Source of the DNA: VRUE01 sp963704505
GTDB taxonomy: Bacteria; Actinomycetota; Thermoleophilia; Solirubrobacterales; 70-9
Assembly (NCBI GenBank): GCA_963704505.1
Contig: OY969912.1
Coordinates: forward strand, 1,116,001 to 1,180,000
Length of the DNA: 64,000 bases
Reading direction: 5' to 3'
The position numbers and the translations under genes are program-made. Position 1 is the stretch's first letter. The number at the start of each line of letters is the position of its first letter. The notes beneath the pieces were generated by a model, which saw only the letters and a list, made by a program, of their open reading frames with translations, searched no databases and was not told the origin of the DNA. Positions 9,996 through 18,715 of this stretch are shown here, piece after piece.

Positions 9996-11573
9996 ATGAC
10001 GATCGAGGGTGAGCCGCTAGAGCGCCCGGCGCCTCCGCTGGACGCGTTGCTCTCCATCGGCCTCGCGGCGACGCCCGACGACACCGCGCTGGTCTCTGTC
10101 GATCGCTCGTTGTCATGGCGCGAGCTCGATCGCGCCGGCGCGAGGCTGGCCGGCGGTTACCGCGGCCTCGGGCTCGAGCCCGGTGACCGGCTCGCCTCGC
10201 TGATGCCGAATCGGGTCGATCTCATCGTCCATTACCTCGCCTGCTTCAGGGCGGGCCTGGTCGCGACTCCCCTCAACTACCGCTACACGCACCGGGAGAT
10301 CGACCACGCACTCGAGGTCAGCCGCGCCAGGGCGCTGCTCGCCCACGTCGAGCGGGTCGAGGACATCGAGCAAAGCCGTCTCGCGGCCGGCCTCGAGCTG
10401 GGCACGATCGCCTACGGCGCGGAGGAGTCGCCCGACGTCGATCCCGGCTGGCGCCGGAGCTTCGACGAGCTCGCCGGCGCCGAGCCGCTGGAGGGGGAGG
10501 GGGAGGTGGAGCCGCGGAGCCCGGCGGTGATCTTCTTCACCTCGGGCAGCACCGGGCCGGCCAAGGGCGTCACCCACACCCGCGAATCGCTGCGCTGGAT
10601 GATCGCCAGCGCCGCCGGGGGCTTCGAACTCGACGCCGGCGACGTCTTTCTGCCCGGCTCCTCGATGTCCCATGTCGGCTCCTTCCTGTGGGCGCTGAGC
10701 ACTCTCGCCGCGGGCGGCAGGGTGATCGTCGCGCGCAACGTCGACAGCCATGAACTGCTGCCGCTCCTGCGGGAGCATCAGCCGACCGTGCTGGCGATGA
10801 TCCCGGCGGCGCTCTCGGCCCTGATCCGCGACCACGACCTGCGTCCTGGAGACTTCTCCTCGCTGCGGATCTGCCGCGCGGGCTCGGACAAGGTCTCGAC
10901 CGAGCTGCTGAGCGAGTTCGCCGCAGCGGCCGGCTTTCCGATCGTCGAGGGATACGGCATGACCGAGGTCGGGCTGGCGACGCTCAACCCGCCGAAGGGC
11001 ATCGTCAAGCAGGGGTCGATCGGCCTGCCGGTCTGCGGCTTCAGCGTCGCCATCCGCGACGAGGACGGCGGGGCGACCGAGGCGGAATCGGTGGGCAGGA
11101 TCTGGCTTCGGTCACGCAGCCAGATGGCCGGCTATTGGGGCGCGCCGGAGGCGACCGAGGAGGTCGTCGTCGACGGTTGGCTCGACTCCGGCGACCTGGC
11201 CCGGGCCGACCCCGACGGTTACCTCTGGTTCTTCGGGCGCAAGAAGCAGGTGATCGTCCACGACGGCTCCAACATCAGCCCGCTCGAGGTAGAGGGGGCC
11301 CTGGTCGAGCACCCCGCGATCGCGCTCGCCGGCGTAGTCGGCGTCCACGACACCGTTCACGGCGAGAGCGTTCGCGCCTACGTGACCCTGCGCGAGGGCA
11401 GCGAGCGGCCGTCGAGCGCAGATCTGATCGTCTTCTGCCGCGAGCGGATCGGCTACAAGGCCCCCGAGGAGGTCGTCTTCCTCGACGAGATGCCCCTGAA
11501 CCCGACCGGAAAGATCGACCGCGTCGGCCTCAAGCGGATGGCCGAAGACCATCTGCACCCGCACGGCCTCTAG
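9996..11573 (+). CDS. AMP-forming acyl-CoA synthetase/ligase
   Basis: A 525-residue member of the ANL superfamily. It would activate a carboxylic acid with ATP to an acyl-adenylate, then transfer it to CoA. The P-loop-like FFTSGSTGPAKGVTHT is at about residues 177-192, followed by VEGYGMTEVG (A5), WLDSGDLARADPDGY (A7) and the C-terminal PLNPTGKIDR carrying the catalytic lysine. Length and motif order are complete. The substrate cannot be read from sequence; the family includes fatty, aromatic and crotonobetaine-type acid ligases. It lies downstream of the TetR, DCC and membrane protein genes and is probably cytoplasmic. Confidence 0.92.
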   Translation: MTIEGEPLERPAPPLDALLSIGLAATPDDTALVSVDRSLSWRELDRAGARLAGGYRGLGLEPGDRLASLMPNRVDLIVHYLACFRAGLVATPLNYRYTHREIDHALEVSRARALLAHVERVEDIEQSRLAAGLELGTIAYGAEESPDVDPGWRRSFDELAGAEPLEGEGEVEPRSPAVIFFTSGSTGPAKGVTHTRESLRWMIASAAGGFELDAGDVFLPGSSMSHVGSFLWALSTLAAGGRVIVARNVDSHELLPLLREHQPTVLAMIPAALSALIRDHDLRPGDFSSLRICRAGSDKVSTELLSEFAAAAGFPIVEGYGMTEVGLATLNPPKGIVKQGSIGLPVCGFSVAIRDEDGGATEAESVGRIWLRSRSQMAGYWGAPEATEEVVVDGWLDSGDLARADPDGYLWFFGRKKQVIVHDGSNISPLEVEGALVEHPAIALAGVVGVHDTVHGESVRAYVTLREGSERPSSADLIVFCRERIGYKAPEEVVFLDEMPLNPTGKIDRVGLKRMAEDHLHPHGL

Positions 11574-11659
11574 TTTTTCCGCCTAGTCCAATCGTCTATT
11601 CGGGGGGCCGATCGACCCCGATCGCTCAAGATTTCTGTGCCAAGGTCGATCTGGCAGGA

Positions 11660-13531
11660 ATGGACTCCGCGGAGGCCACCGGCATTGCCGGGGCCGGCCC
11701 AATACCCCCCGCTCTGGCTCCCAGCGCGACCGACCCGGGGCTCGTCGATCTCGGCGAGACCCTGAAGGAGCGGGTCGACGAGGTCTTGGCTCGCACGCTG
11801 GCGCACACCGCCGCGGCGGATGCCGACCTCGACGGCGTCGTCCGCGAGAGCTTTGAGCAGATCAGCCGTAGCTCGACCGTCGCCGTCGCCCGCTGGATCT
11901 CGGGCGAGGAGATGGCGGTGGCGATCGAGGCCGGTCGCCGCACCTGGGAGATCTTCGGCGAGTTGGCGGTGCGCCGCGCTGCCTCCCTCGACGAGGTCAC
12001 CTGGCGCTGCTTCTGGTGGCGCAACGCGATGGCCGAGGTGATCGCCGAGATCGCCGACGAGCGTGGGGCGTCGACCCTGGCGCTCGGCCAGGCGCTCAAC
12101 ATCCTCCAGCTCAGCCTCGAGTTCTCCTTGCTGCGGATGTGCGAGTGCTTCGAGGAGGAGCGCCGCAAGACCGACGAGGAGCTCGGCCGTCGCGAAGAGG
12201 AGCTCGCCTTCATGGCGACCCACGATGCGCTCACCGACCTGCCCAACAGGACCCTGGTCCTCGACCGCGTCAAGCAGATGCTGGCCCGGTCGCGCCGCAG
12301 CAAGTCCCCGGCGGCGGCGCTGTTCATCGACCTCGACAACTTCAAGGACATCAACGACACCCTCGGCCACGGCGCCGGGGACGAACTGCTCCAGGCGGTC
12401 GCCGCCCGGCTCGAAGGGGCGACCCGCGAGACCGACGCCCTCGGCCGCCTCGGCGGCGACGAGTTCGTCGTCATCTCAGAGGAGCTGACGCTCGCCGCCG
12501 GGCCCGAGCTCGTCGCCGAACGGCTGCTCGAAGCCCTGAAGCCGCCGTTCCGGCTCGGCCCGGGGAAGAAGTCGAGGGTGACGGTGACGGCGAGCATCGG
12601 CATCGCGATCGCCGAGGACGCTTCCGCCGAGGAGCTGCTGCGCCACGCCGACATCGCGATGTACCGCGCGAAGTGGGACGGGAAGAACGGCTACGCGGTC
12701 TTCGAGGAGGGGATGGCGGAGACGATCCAGAGGCGGATGGTGCTGGAGATGGACCTCCGCGACGCGCTCTCGAACGACGAGTTCTTCCTCGCCTACCACC
12801 CGACGATCAACCTCAAGGACATGACCCCGACCGGGGTCGAGGCGCTGATTCGCTGGAACCACCCGGAGCGCGGCGAGCTGCAGCCGGACACCTTCATCCC
12901 GCTGCTCGAGAACTCGGGGCTGATCAAAGAGGTGGGGCGCTGGGTCCTCGACCAGGCCTGCGCCCAGGGCCAGGTTTGGAGGCAGAGCGGCTACCCGATC
13001 TCGATGGCGGTCAACGTCTCCGCCCGCCAGCTCGACTGCGACCAGATCATCACCGACATCTCGAACGCCCTCGAGAGCAGCGGCATCGCGCCGGAGGCGC
13101 TGACCGTCGAGGTCACCGAGACCGCGCTGATGCGCGACGCGGACGAGACCGCGTTGCGGCTTGGCGCGATCAAGGATCTCGGCGTGCAGATCGCCATCGA
13201 CGACTTCGGCACCGGCTACTCCTCGCTGGCCCACCTCCAACGCTTCCCCGTCGATGCGCTGAAGATCGACCGCTCCTTCATCACCGGGATGGAAGGCAAC
13301 CGCGAGGGCGAGACCCTGATCCAGACCCTGGTGACGCTCGGCAAGGCGCTCTCGATCGAGACCTTCGCGGAGGGGATCGAGCAGAACAGCGAGCTGGCCC
13401 TGCTCAAGGACCAGCAGTGCGACACCGGGCAGGGGTTCCTGTTCGCGGAACCGCTCACCGTCGCCGCGACCGAGGCGTTCCTGGAGAACTGGGCCAAGAA
13501 CGGCCCCCCGGCGCTCGCCGACCTTCACTGA
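11660..13531 (+). CDS. GGDEF-EAL bifunctional c-di-GMP enzyme
   Basis: A 623-residue cytoplasmic protein. The helical N-terminal region (about 1-175) is of unknown sensory type; then come GGDEF and EAL domains. GGDEF is intact (RLGGDEFVVISEE), with the RxxD product-inhibition site (RETD) five residues upstream. The EAL domain keeps EAL, NVSARQL, EVTET, IDDFGTGYSSL, LKIDRSF and AEGIE, so both synthesis and hydrolysis of c-di-GMP are possible. I use ATG 11660; the frame is open much further upstream, but that part overlaps the ligase gene. No transmembrane segment is seen. It lies 40 bp upstream of a membrane-protein operon and may be cotranscribed with it. Confidence 0.9.
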   Translation: MDSAEATGIAGAGPIPPALAPSATDPGLVDLGETLKERVDEVLARTLAHTAAADADLDGVVRESFEQISRSSTVAVARWISGEEMAVAIEAGRRTWEIFGELAVRRAASLDEVTWRCFWWRNAMAEVIAEIADERGASTLALGQALNILQLSLEFSLLRMCECFEEERRKTDEELGRREEELAFMATHDALTDLPNRTLVLDRVKQMLARSRRSKSPAAALFIDLDNFKDINDTLGHGAGDELLQAVAARLEGATRETDALGRLGGDEFVVISEELTLAAGPELVAERLLEALKPPFRLGPGKKSRVTVTASIGIAIAEDASAEELLRHADIAMYRAKWDGKNGYAVFEEGMAETIQRRMVLEMDLRDALSNDEFFLAYHPTINLKDMTPTGVEALIRWNHPERGELQPDTFIPLLENSGLIKEVGRWVLDQACAQGQVWRQSGYPISMAVNVSARQLDCDQIITDISNALESSGIAPEALTVEVTETALMRDADETALRLGAIKDLGVQIAIDDFGTGYSSLAHLQRFPVDALKIDRSFITGMEGNREGETLIQTLVTLGKALSIETFAEGIEQNSELALLKDQQCDTGQGFLFAEPLTVAATEAFLENWAKNGPPALADLH

Positions 13532-13571
13532 GCGCCGCGCTCCGAAGCCCGCCGAGGAGGATCATCGGGCG

Positions 13572-13721
13572 ATGATCCTGGCGCTCGGCCGACACCTCCT
13601 CTTCAGAGAAATCGGCAGGGGCGGCTGGGTCCCGGTGGTCGCAATCGTCGCGATCGTCCTCTTGATCCGCTTCTGGCCCGCGGTCGTCGAGCGGGTCGGG
13701 CGGTGGTGGGGGAGCCGGTGA
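13572..13721 (+). CDS. 49-residue single-pass membrane protein
   Basis: A short ORF with one hydrophobic helix (WVPVVAIVAIVLLIRFW) flanked by Arg residues. It has a Shine-Dalgarno-like GAGGAGG about 11 bases upstream, and its TGA overlaps the GTG start of the next gene (GTGA, 13718-13721). This coupling is the main reason to believe it is translated. It may be a small subunit or leader of the downstream COG4280-like membrane protein. Confidence 0.6.
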   Translation: MILALGRHLLFREIGRGGWVPVVAIVAIVLLIRFWPAVVERVGRWWGSR

Positions 13722-14467
13722 GCGGGCCCCAGGTCAGCCTCGTCGTCTCGGTCTTCCTCGCCTGCGCGGTCGAGGCGGTCGAGGCGTTCACGATCGTCCT
13801 CGCGGTCGGCTCGAGCCGGCGCTGGCCCTCGACCCTGCTCGGGGTGGGCGCCGCCGTCCTCGTCCTGGCGGTCCTGGTCGCCGCGCTCGGGCCGGCGCTC
13901 ACCCGGCTTCCGATCGACGTGCTGCGGCTGGTCGTCGGCGGGTTGCTCCTGGTCTTCGGCCTCCAGTGGCTGCGCAAGGCGATCCTGCGCGCCGGCGGGG
14001 CGAAGGCGATGCACGACGAGCTCGCGACCTTCGAGGAGGAGACGGCCGCGGCGGGCCGGGCGGCGGCGTCGGGCGGCGACTTCGACTCCTACGCGTTCGC
14101 GATCGCCTTCAAAGCGGTGCTGCTGGAGGGGCTGGAGGTCGCGTTCATCGTCCTCACCTTCGGCTCCAACCAGGACGACGTGCCGCTGGCGGCGCTCGCC
14201 GCGGCCGCCGCCCTCGGCGCTGTCGGCATCGCCGGCTTCGCGGCGAGGGCGCCCCTGGCGCGGGTCCCGGAGAACGCGCTCAAGTTCGCCGTCGGCGTCC
14301 TGCTCACGACCTTCGGAGCCTTCTGGGGGGCGGAGGGAGCCGGGGCCTCGTGGCCCGGCGGCGAGGCGGCCCTGCCCGCCGTCGGCCTTGTCGTGCTGGT
14401 CGGCGCCCTGCTGATGACCAGGGACGTGCGCCTGCGGCTGAGCGGCCCGAGCGAGGCCAGGGCCTGA
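13718..14467 (+). CDS. COG4280/FTR1-like polytopic membrane protein
   Basis: A protein of about 249 residues with about seven hydrophobic helices. Helix 1 contains EAVEAF and a later helix contains LLEGLEVAFIV. Duplicated ExxE-type motifs on membrane helices recall the REGLE motif of FTR1/EfeU iron permeases, and the overall pattern fits the uncharacterised COG4280 group (from memory). A transport role, perhaps for a metal, is inference. GTG 13718 fits the GGGGGAG at 13708-13713 and overlaps the upstream stop; GTG 13703 is an alternative. Its TGA overlaps the ATG of the next gene (14467), so the operon 13572-15427 is tightly coupled. Confidence 0.75.
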   Translation: MSGPQVSLVVSVFLACAVEAVEAFTIVLAVGSSRRWPSTLLGVGAAVLVLAVLVAALGPALTRLPIDVLRLVVGGLLLVFGLQWLRKAILRAGGAKAMHDELATFEEETAAAGRAAASGGDFDSYAFAIAFKAVLLEGLEVAFIVLTFGSNQDDVPLAALAAAAALGAVGIAGFAARAPLARVPENALKFAVGVLLTTFGAFWGAEGAGASWPGGEAALPAVGLVVLVGALLMTRDVRLRLSGPSEARA

Positions 14468-14691
14468 TGGCGCGGGCGGCGGCGCGCGGGGCCTGGGAGT
14501 TCGTCGTCGGCGACGACTGGCGCGTGGCACTCGGCGTTATCGCGACCTTGGCGCTGACGGCGCTCGCCGCCGCGGTCGGGAGCGGCGCCTGGTGGGTCTG
14601 CCCCCCGGCGACCCTGGCGATCCTCTACCGGTCGGTGAGGCGGGCGATCGGCGAGGGCGACCCTCCAAGAGACCCCGTCGATATATCGTGA
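14467..14691 (+). CDS. 74-residue membrane protein
   Basis: A small protein with two hydrophobic stretches (VALGVIATLALTALAAAVG and WWVCPPATLAILY) and charged ends. Its ATG overlaps the stop of the COG4280-like gene, and it ends 4 bp before the lipoprotein GTG, so it is embedded in the four-gene operon. No family recognised; probably an accessory subunit. Confidence 0.65.
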   Translation: MARAAARGAWEFVVGDDWRVALGVIATLALTALAAAVGSGAWWVCPPATLAILYRSVRRAIGEGDPPRDPVDIS

Positions 14692-14695
14692 CCCG

Positions 14696-15427
14696 GTGCG
14701 CTCGCCTCGAACCCTGATCTGCGTCGTCGTAGCGCTTGTCGCTCTGGCCCTCGCCGGCTGCGGCGGCGGCTCGGACACGACGTCGACCTCGGCTGGCTCC
14801 ACCTCGGGCGGCTCAACATCGAGTGGCTCCACATCGGGCGGTTCCACATCGGGCGGCTCCTTCGAACCGCAGGCAACGTTGAAGGCGGTCGGCGGGACGG
14901 TGCGTACCGACAAGCCCAGCTTCGACATCCTCGTCACGGCGAGGCCGGGCGACGCCAACATTCGCTCGGCGGCGGTCGACCTGCCGCCGGTCGTCCTCGT
15001 CGACACCTCGGCGATCCGCGACCTCTGCACCCGGCAGGACTTGAAGTCCGATCGCTGCGCCGGCCATCAGCAGATCGGAACGGCCCGCATTCTCAGCCCG
15101 GCGTTCGAAGGGGCCCTCTCGGGGCCGGTCTACGCGGTCACCGGCTACGGCGGCCTTCCGCACCTGGCCTACGTGCTCAGCGGGCCGGTGTCGCTGGTCC
15201 TCGAAGGGCGCGTGGTGTCGAAGGGCGGCCGCATCGAAGCCGGCGTCGAAAACGTGCCCGACACACCGCTGAAGTCGTTCGAACTCGAGCTCGCCGGTGG
15301 CAAGACCGGCTACCTGGTGCTGAGCCGGAACATCTGCGGCCAGCATTCCGTCGCCGACGGCACGTTCACGAGCCAGGACAACCAGGAGCACACCGAAAAG
15401 ATCCCGCTGCAGGCCGAATGCGGCTAG
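14696..15427 (+). CDS. Lipoprotein with a single type B Cys-pair module
   Basis: A 243-residue lipoprotein. The lipobox is LALAGCGGG, followed by a Gly/Ser/Thr linker encoded by a 15-bp tandem repeat. The globular part (about residues 60-243) matches module 4 of the large type B proteins: ARPGDANI, LPPVVLVDTSAI..., LCTRQDLKSDRC, GHQQIG, PAFEGALSGPVY, PDTPLKSFELEL and GGKTGYLV. It is the family's minimal form, so one module can fold alone at the outer face of the membrane. Start GTG 14696 lies 4 bp after the upstream stop. The operon also contains an FTR1-like permease, hinting that the module might bind a transported ligand (inference). Glu codons are mostly GAA, as in the large exported genes. 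Confidence 0.82.
   Translation: MRSPRTLICVVVALVALALAGCGGGSDTTSTSAGSTSGGSTSSGSTSGGSTSGGSFEPQATLKAVGGTVRTDKPSFDILVTARPGDANIRSAAVDLPPVVLVDTSAIRDLCTRQDLKSDRCAGHQQIGTARILSPAFEGALSGPVYAVTGYGGLPHLAYVLSGPVSLVLEGRVVSKGGRIEAGVENVPDTPLKSFELELAGGKTGYLVLSRNICGQHSVADGTFTSQDNQEHTEKIPLQAECG
14795..14860 (+). repeat. 15-bp tandem repeat encoding the GSTSG linker
   Basis: About 4.4 copies of a unit close to ggctccacatcgggc. They encode the flexible GSTSG linker between lipobox and domain. Replication slippage would change linker length in 5-residue steps without breaking the frame. Confidence 0.8.
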
Positions 15428-15458
15428 CCGCCGCTTCCCGTCGAGTCTAGCGCGGCGG
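15428..15458 (+). terminator. Candidate hairpin after the lipoprotein gene
   Basis: CCGCCGC (15428-15434) pairs with GCGGCGG (15452-15458) around a 17-nt loop, directly after the stop codon. There is no T-run, so termination is only possible. Confidence 0.3.
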
Positions 15459-15772
15459 ATTCGTCAAATCTGATCAGCGCGTTCTCGCCGAATGAGGCGG
15501 GAAATTTTCTCGTGCGCTGCCAGGGTGCCCTTCGCATATTCGGCGCTGGGCGTCGCTTTGTCGGCTCGGTTCTTTGCAGGCGCTTCGCGAGAGAGTTGAA
15601 ACCCGCACTTGACAGAGATATATGTGCATGTCTATCTTTGCCCAGTCGCCCCGGCCAGGGAACTCCCGGAAGGAGTTGGCGGAGGCGGTTTGGGAAAACA
15701 GGGGTGCTTCAGATGAAATGAGCCGATCGGCGAAGACCGGCGGCTAAGGGATCAAGGGATGGGGAGTAGGGC
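15459..15772 (+). other. Intergenic region with promoter and structured leader of cluster 2
   Basis: No convincing gene. A 69-codon ORF at 15512-15721 crosses the predicted promoter and has no domain. After a -35/-10 pair at 15609-15638, the leader holds two perfect-stem hairpins: AACTCC/GGAGTT (15661-15677) and AGCCG/CGGCT (15721-15745, with an inner CGG/CCG). A strong GGGGAG (15761-15766) then precedes the TTG start of A2. A leader of about 130 nt with two stems could be a cis-regulatory RNA; I do not recognise a class. Confidence 0.5.
15609..15638 (+). promoter_or_regulatory. Sigma70-like promoter of cluster 2
   Basis: TTGACA (15609-15614), then a 17-bp spacer ending in TGT, then CTATCT (or TATCTT with 18 bp). 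It has the same geometry as the promoters at 34791 and 50519. Confidence 0.5.
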
Positions 15773-18715
15773 TTGAAGCAAGAGGTGAAGGCATCGTTCG
15801 CGATGCCCGACAGGGAAGGCAGTGCCGGCAGTGGCCCCATGCGTCACCGGAGGCTTCTGGCGGGCATGTTCGCGGCCGCGCTCGCGCTGATAGTCGTTCT
15901 CGGCGCGACGATCGCCGAGGCGGCCCCGCCGACCGTCTCGATCGACCCGACCGTGACTGCAGGTTTCAACACGGCGGAAGTCTCCGGAACCATCGATCCG
16001 AAAGGCGCGGAAGGCAACTACACCTTCGAAACCTCGACCGACGGGGTCAACTGGAGCGGATTCACCTACGAAGGCTATCTCCCGGCCGAAAGCGGTTCGA
16101 CCGAAGTCGCCAAGACGATCACGGTCGCGGCGGGCACCGAATTCCAGGTCCGTCTGGTCGCAATCCTCTCCGGCCCGGAAGGCGGCGAATTCATTTCCTC
16201 TCCGCCGAACCCGAAATTCAAAACCAAACCTGTCGGGGCGCCGGTCGTCACCTTCGCCCAGCCCTCTGCGGTCACCGGCACGTCGGCACATTTCTCGGCG
16301 ACGATCAGGCCCGAAGCCGACCCGACGAAATCCTCGGCGTTCGACGTCACCGCGTACCTCGAATGCACTCCGGAATGCCCGGAAATGCCCTACGAAATCA
16401 TCCCCGCGGCCGAAGAAGAACACAAAATCGAGGTCGACGCGAAGGACCTCCTCCCGGGAACCGGCTACCAGGTCAAACTGATCACCCAGAACGCCGGCGG
16501 CACCTACACGCAGACCAAAAGCTTCGCCACGCCGGTGACCGCGCCCACCGTCAGGACGAGTGAAGCGCATGTGACGACGACGACGGCGAACCTCTCCGGC
16601 TCGATCAACCCGAACGGGGCCGAAGTCACCTACCACTTCGAGTACGGCCCGGGATTTGCTCAAAAATCGCCGACCAAATCGATCTTCGCCGGCAACGTCC
16701 CGGTCGCCGTGAACTTCAACGTCACCGGTCTCGAACCCGACACCGAATACCCGTTCCGCCTGGTCGCCGAAAACTCGGCAGGCGAAGGGAAATCGCCTGA
16801 CAAGACATTCAGGACCCAGGCCGAAGTCGCGGCAACGTGCCCGAACGACGAATTGCGGGTCGGCCCGTCGGCAGCCCTGCCGGATTGCCGGGCCTACGAG
16901 CTCGTCAACCCGCCGGGTACGGACTGGAGCGACATCGTCCGGGTTTGGCCGGGTTCCGACGACGGCAACCACATCTCGTTCCTGACGCTGGTCCCGCCGG
17001 AAATCGCCAACAGCGCGGTGGTCGCGTCCTCGTTCCTTTCGAGCCGGACCGACAGCGGCTGGATCACGAAGGACATCAACCTCAGGGTCAGATACGTCTA
17101 CGGGCTCGACGTGTCGCTCCCCGCCTGCTTCTCGAGCGACTACACCCACGCGATCATCGACAGCCCGGCGACGATCGACGAAAACGACCAGGACAACGGC
17201 GCCCACGACTACGCCCGGATTGAAGTCGGGAACCCAATCGGAGAACCCCTCTCCTACGGCCCCACCCTGCCGGACAAACTGCGGGGCTTCCCACCCACCT
17301 ACGTCGGCGGCTCGCCGGACCTCAGCCGCATCGCCTTCTTCATGCAGGGCGTCGCCCTGTCGCCGGACACACCCCCAGGCGAAACCGCGATCTACTCGCA
17401 CGACGCGAACGGCCTCCACGTCATCTCGCTTGACACCGAACACCACGTGCTGTCCGAAGTCCACCCGGTCGGGGGAAATTGCGCGACCCGCGAAACCAAC
17501 GGGGTCCACGGCTCCTCGGACGATGGCTCCAAGGTCTTCTACGCTGCCGGGAACTTCAGCGGCTCGGGGACGATCTACCGCAACGACCTCGATACCGGGG
17601 AAGTCATCGCGGTCACCCAGTCACACAAGACGGGCGACACGGCCAACGCCGGAGGCGGCAGCTTCCAGTACGCCACCCCCGACGGCAACGTCGTCTTCTT
17701 CACCAGCGGAGAACAGCTGACCGACGACGCGACACCGGGTGGCGGCCTCTACCGCTTCGAAGTGTCGACCGACACGCTGGAACAGATCACCCCCTTCCTC
17801 GGGGTCCACTTCGACTTCGGCTTCCAGGGAGGCGCGTCTCCGTCTGAAAATGACTCCCGCGTGTACTTCAGCACCGAACATCGCCTGACGCCTGACGCTC
17901 CGCGCGGCGGCATCGGCGCCTATGTCTGGGACCGCAACGACGAAGGGGGCACGCCTGGACCGGGTGGCCCGAGCAAGGGCACCACGCGACTGATCACGAC
18001 GCTCACCGACGGCGGCATCAGCCGGGTCTCGGCAAACGGGCGCTACATGCTGTTCACCAGCCACAACTCGATCGACGGCGCCAACAACAAAAACAAGAAC
18101 ACCATCTACATGTATGACGCGGTGACGCGGGACATCGCCTGCGTCTCGTGCCGCCCGAACGGCGCTCCATCGCAGGCCGATTCGAAACTCGCCGACGAAC
18201 CCGAATCGCTGACCACCGGAATCATCAACCCGCGCAACATCAGCAACGACGGCCGGGTCTTCTTCGACTCCAGCGACCGCCTGATCCCAGCCGACCAGAC
18301 CTTCTCCCAGGACGTCTACGAGTACCACGAAGGAAGCGTGTCGCTGATCTCCTCCGGCCAGGGAGACCTGAACCAGTCCTATCTGGCCGACAACAGCGAC
18401 GACGGGACGCACGTCTTCTTCCTCACCCGCAACGCGTTCCGCCCCGAAGACAAAGACTCGAGCGAGCTCGACCTCTACGACGCTCATACCGACGGTGGAT
18501 TCCCGCTGCCGAAACCGAAACCGCCGATCTGCGAAGGCGAAGCCTGCCGTACCTCGACCTCACCGAAGCCCGAAGACGCCGCGCCGACGACGCCCAACTT
18601 CTCCGGCGCCGGCAACACTCGGCCCAAGCGGGTCAGGCCGAAACACCACCACCACAAGAAGAAGCACCACAAGAAGAATCACCGGAAGGCCAACCACAAA
18701 GGGGCGGGGCGATGA
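15773..18715 (+). CDS. Type A exported protein: three FN3 modules plus TolB-like propeller (A2)
   Basis: A 980-residue exported protein. TTG 15773 has an ideal GGGGAG six bases upstream. ATG 15803 or 15839 would give a shorter n-region before the hydrophobic core (LLAGMFAAALALIVVLG, cleavage near AEA-A). Three FN3-like modules (about residues 46-353) precede the propeller (about 358-925), which is opened by LPDCRAYELVNP. It contains the repeated blade wording PDGNVVFFTS, a CVSC pair near residue 790, and the closing YDAHTDGGF...C...C segment. The C-terminal tail is extraordinarily rich in His, Lys and Arg (residues about 950-980, including HHHH). Its stop overlaps the start of B2 (ATGA), so the two are translationally coupled. 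No catalytic motif; a surface binding or scaffold role is inference. Confidence 0.87.
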   Translation: MKQEVKASFAMPDREGSAGSGPMRHRRLLAGMFAAALALIVVLGATIAEAAPPTVSIDPTVTAGFNTAEVSGTIDPKGAEGNYTFETSTDGVNWSGFTYEGYLPAESGSTEVAKTITVAAGTEFQVRLVAILSGPEGGEFISSPPNPKFKTKPVGAPVVTFAQPSAVTGTSAHFSATIRPEADPTKSSAFDVTAYLECTPECPEMPYEIIPAAEEEHKIEVDAKDLLPGTGYQVKLITQNAGGTYTQTKSFATPVTAPTVRTSEAHVTTTTANLSGSINPNGAEVTYHFEYGPGFAQKSPTKSIFAGNVPVAVNFNVTGLEPDTEYPFRLVAENSAGEGKSPDKTFRTQAEVAATCPNDELRVGPSAALPDCRAYELVNPPGTDWSDIVRVWPGSDDGNHISFLTLVPPEIANSAVVASSFLSSRTDSGWITKDINLRVRYVYGLDVSLPACFSSDYTHAIIDSPATIDENDQDNGAHDYARIEVGNPIGEPLSYGPTLPDKLRGFPPTYVGGSPDLSRIAFFMQGVALSPDTPPGETAIYSHDANGLHVISLDTEHHVLSEVHPVGGNCATRETNGVHGSSDDGSKVFYAAGNFSGSGTIYRNDLDTGEVIAVTQSHKTGDTANAGGGSFQYATPDGNVVFFTSGEQLTDDATPGGGLYRFEVSTDTLEQITPFLGVHFDFGFQGGASPSENDSRVYFSTEHRLTPDAPRGGIGAYVWDRNDEGGTPGPGGPSKGTTRLITTLTDGGISRVSANGRYMLFTSHNSIDGANNKNKNTIYMYDAVTRDIACVSCRPNGAPSQADSKLADEPESLTTGIINPRNISNDGRVFFDSSDRLIPADQTFSQDVYEYHEGSVSLISSGQGDLNQSYLADNSDDGTHVFFLTRNAFRPEDKDSSELDLYDAHTDGGFPLPKPKPPICEGEACRTSTSPKPEDAAPTTPNFSGAGNTRPKRVRPKHHHHKKKHHKKNHRKANHKGAGR

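Noticed and set aside
14795..14860. Tandem repeat as a possible CRISPR array
   Set aside because: The units are contiguous 15-bp copies without spacers and encode a protein linker in frame.
15512..15721. 69-codon ORF between the lipoprotein gene and A2
   Set aside because: Crosses the predicted promoter, has no domain, signal or ribosome site, and fits chance.
15752..17509. Long minus-strand open frame (585 codons) opposite A2
   Set aside because: Arg/Val/Gly-rich shadow of a real gene in GC-rich DNA; the plus strand has signal peptide, FN3 and propeller motifs. The long antisense frames at 6314-7954 and 34870-36480 were rejected for the same reason.
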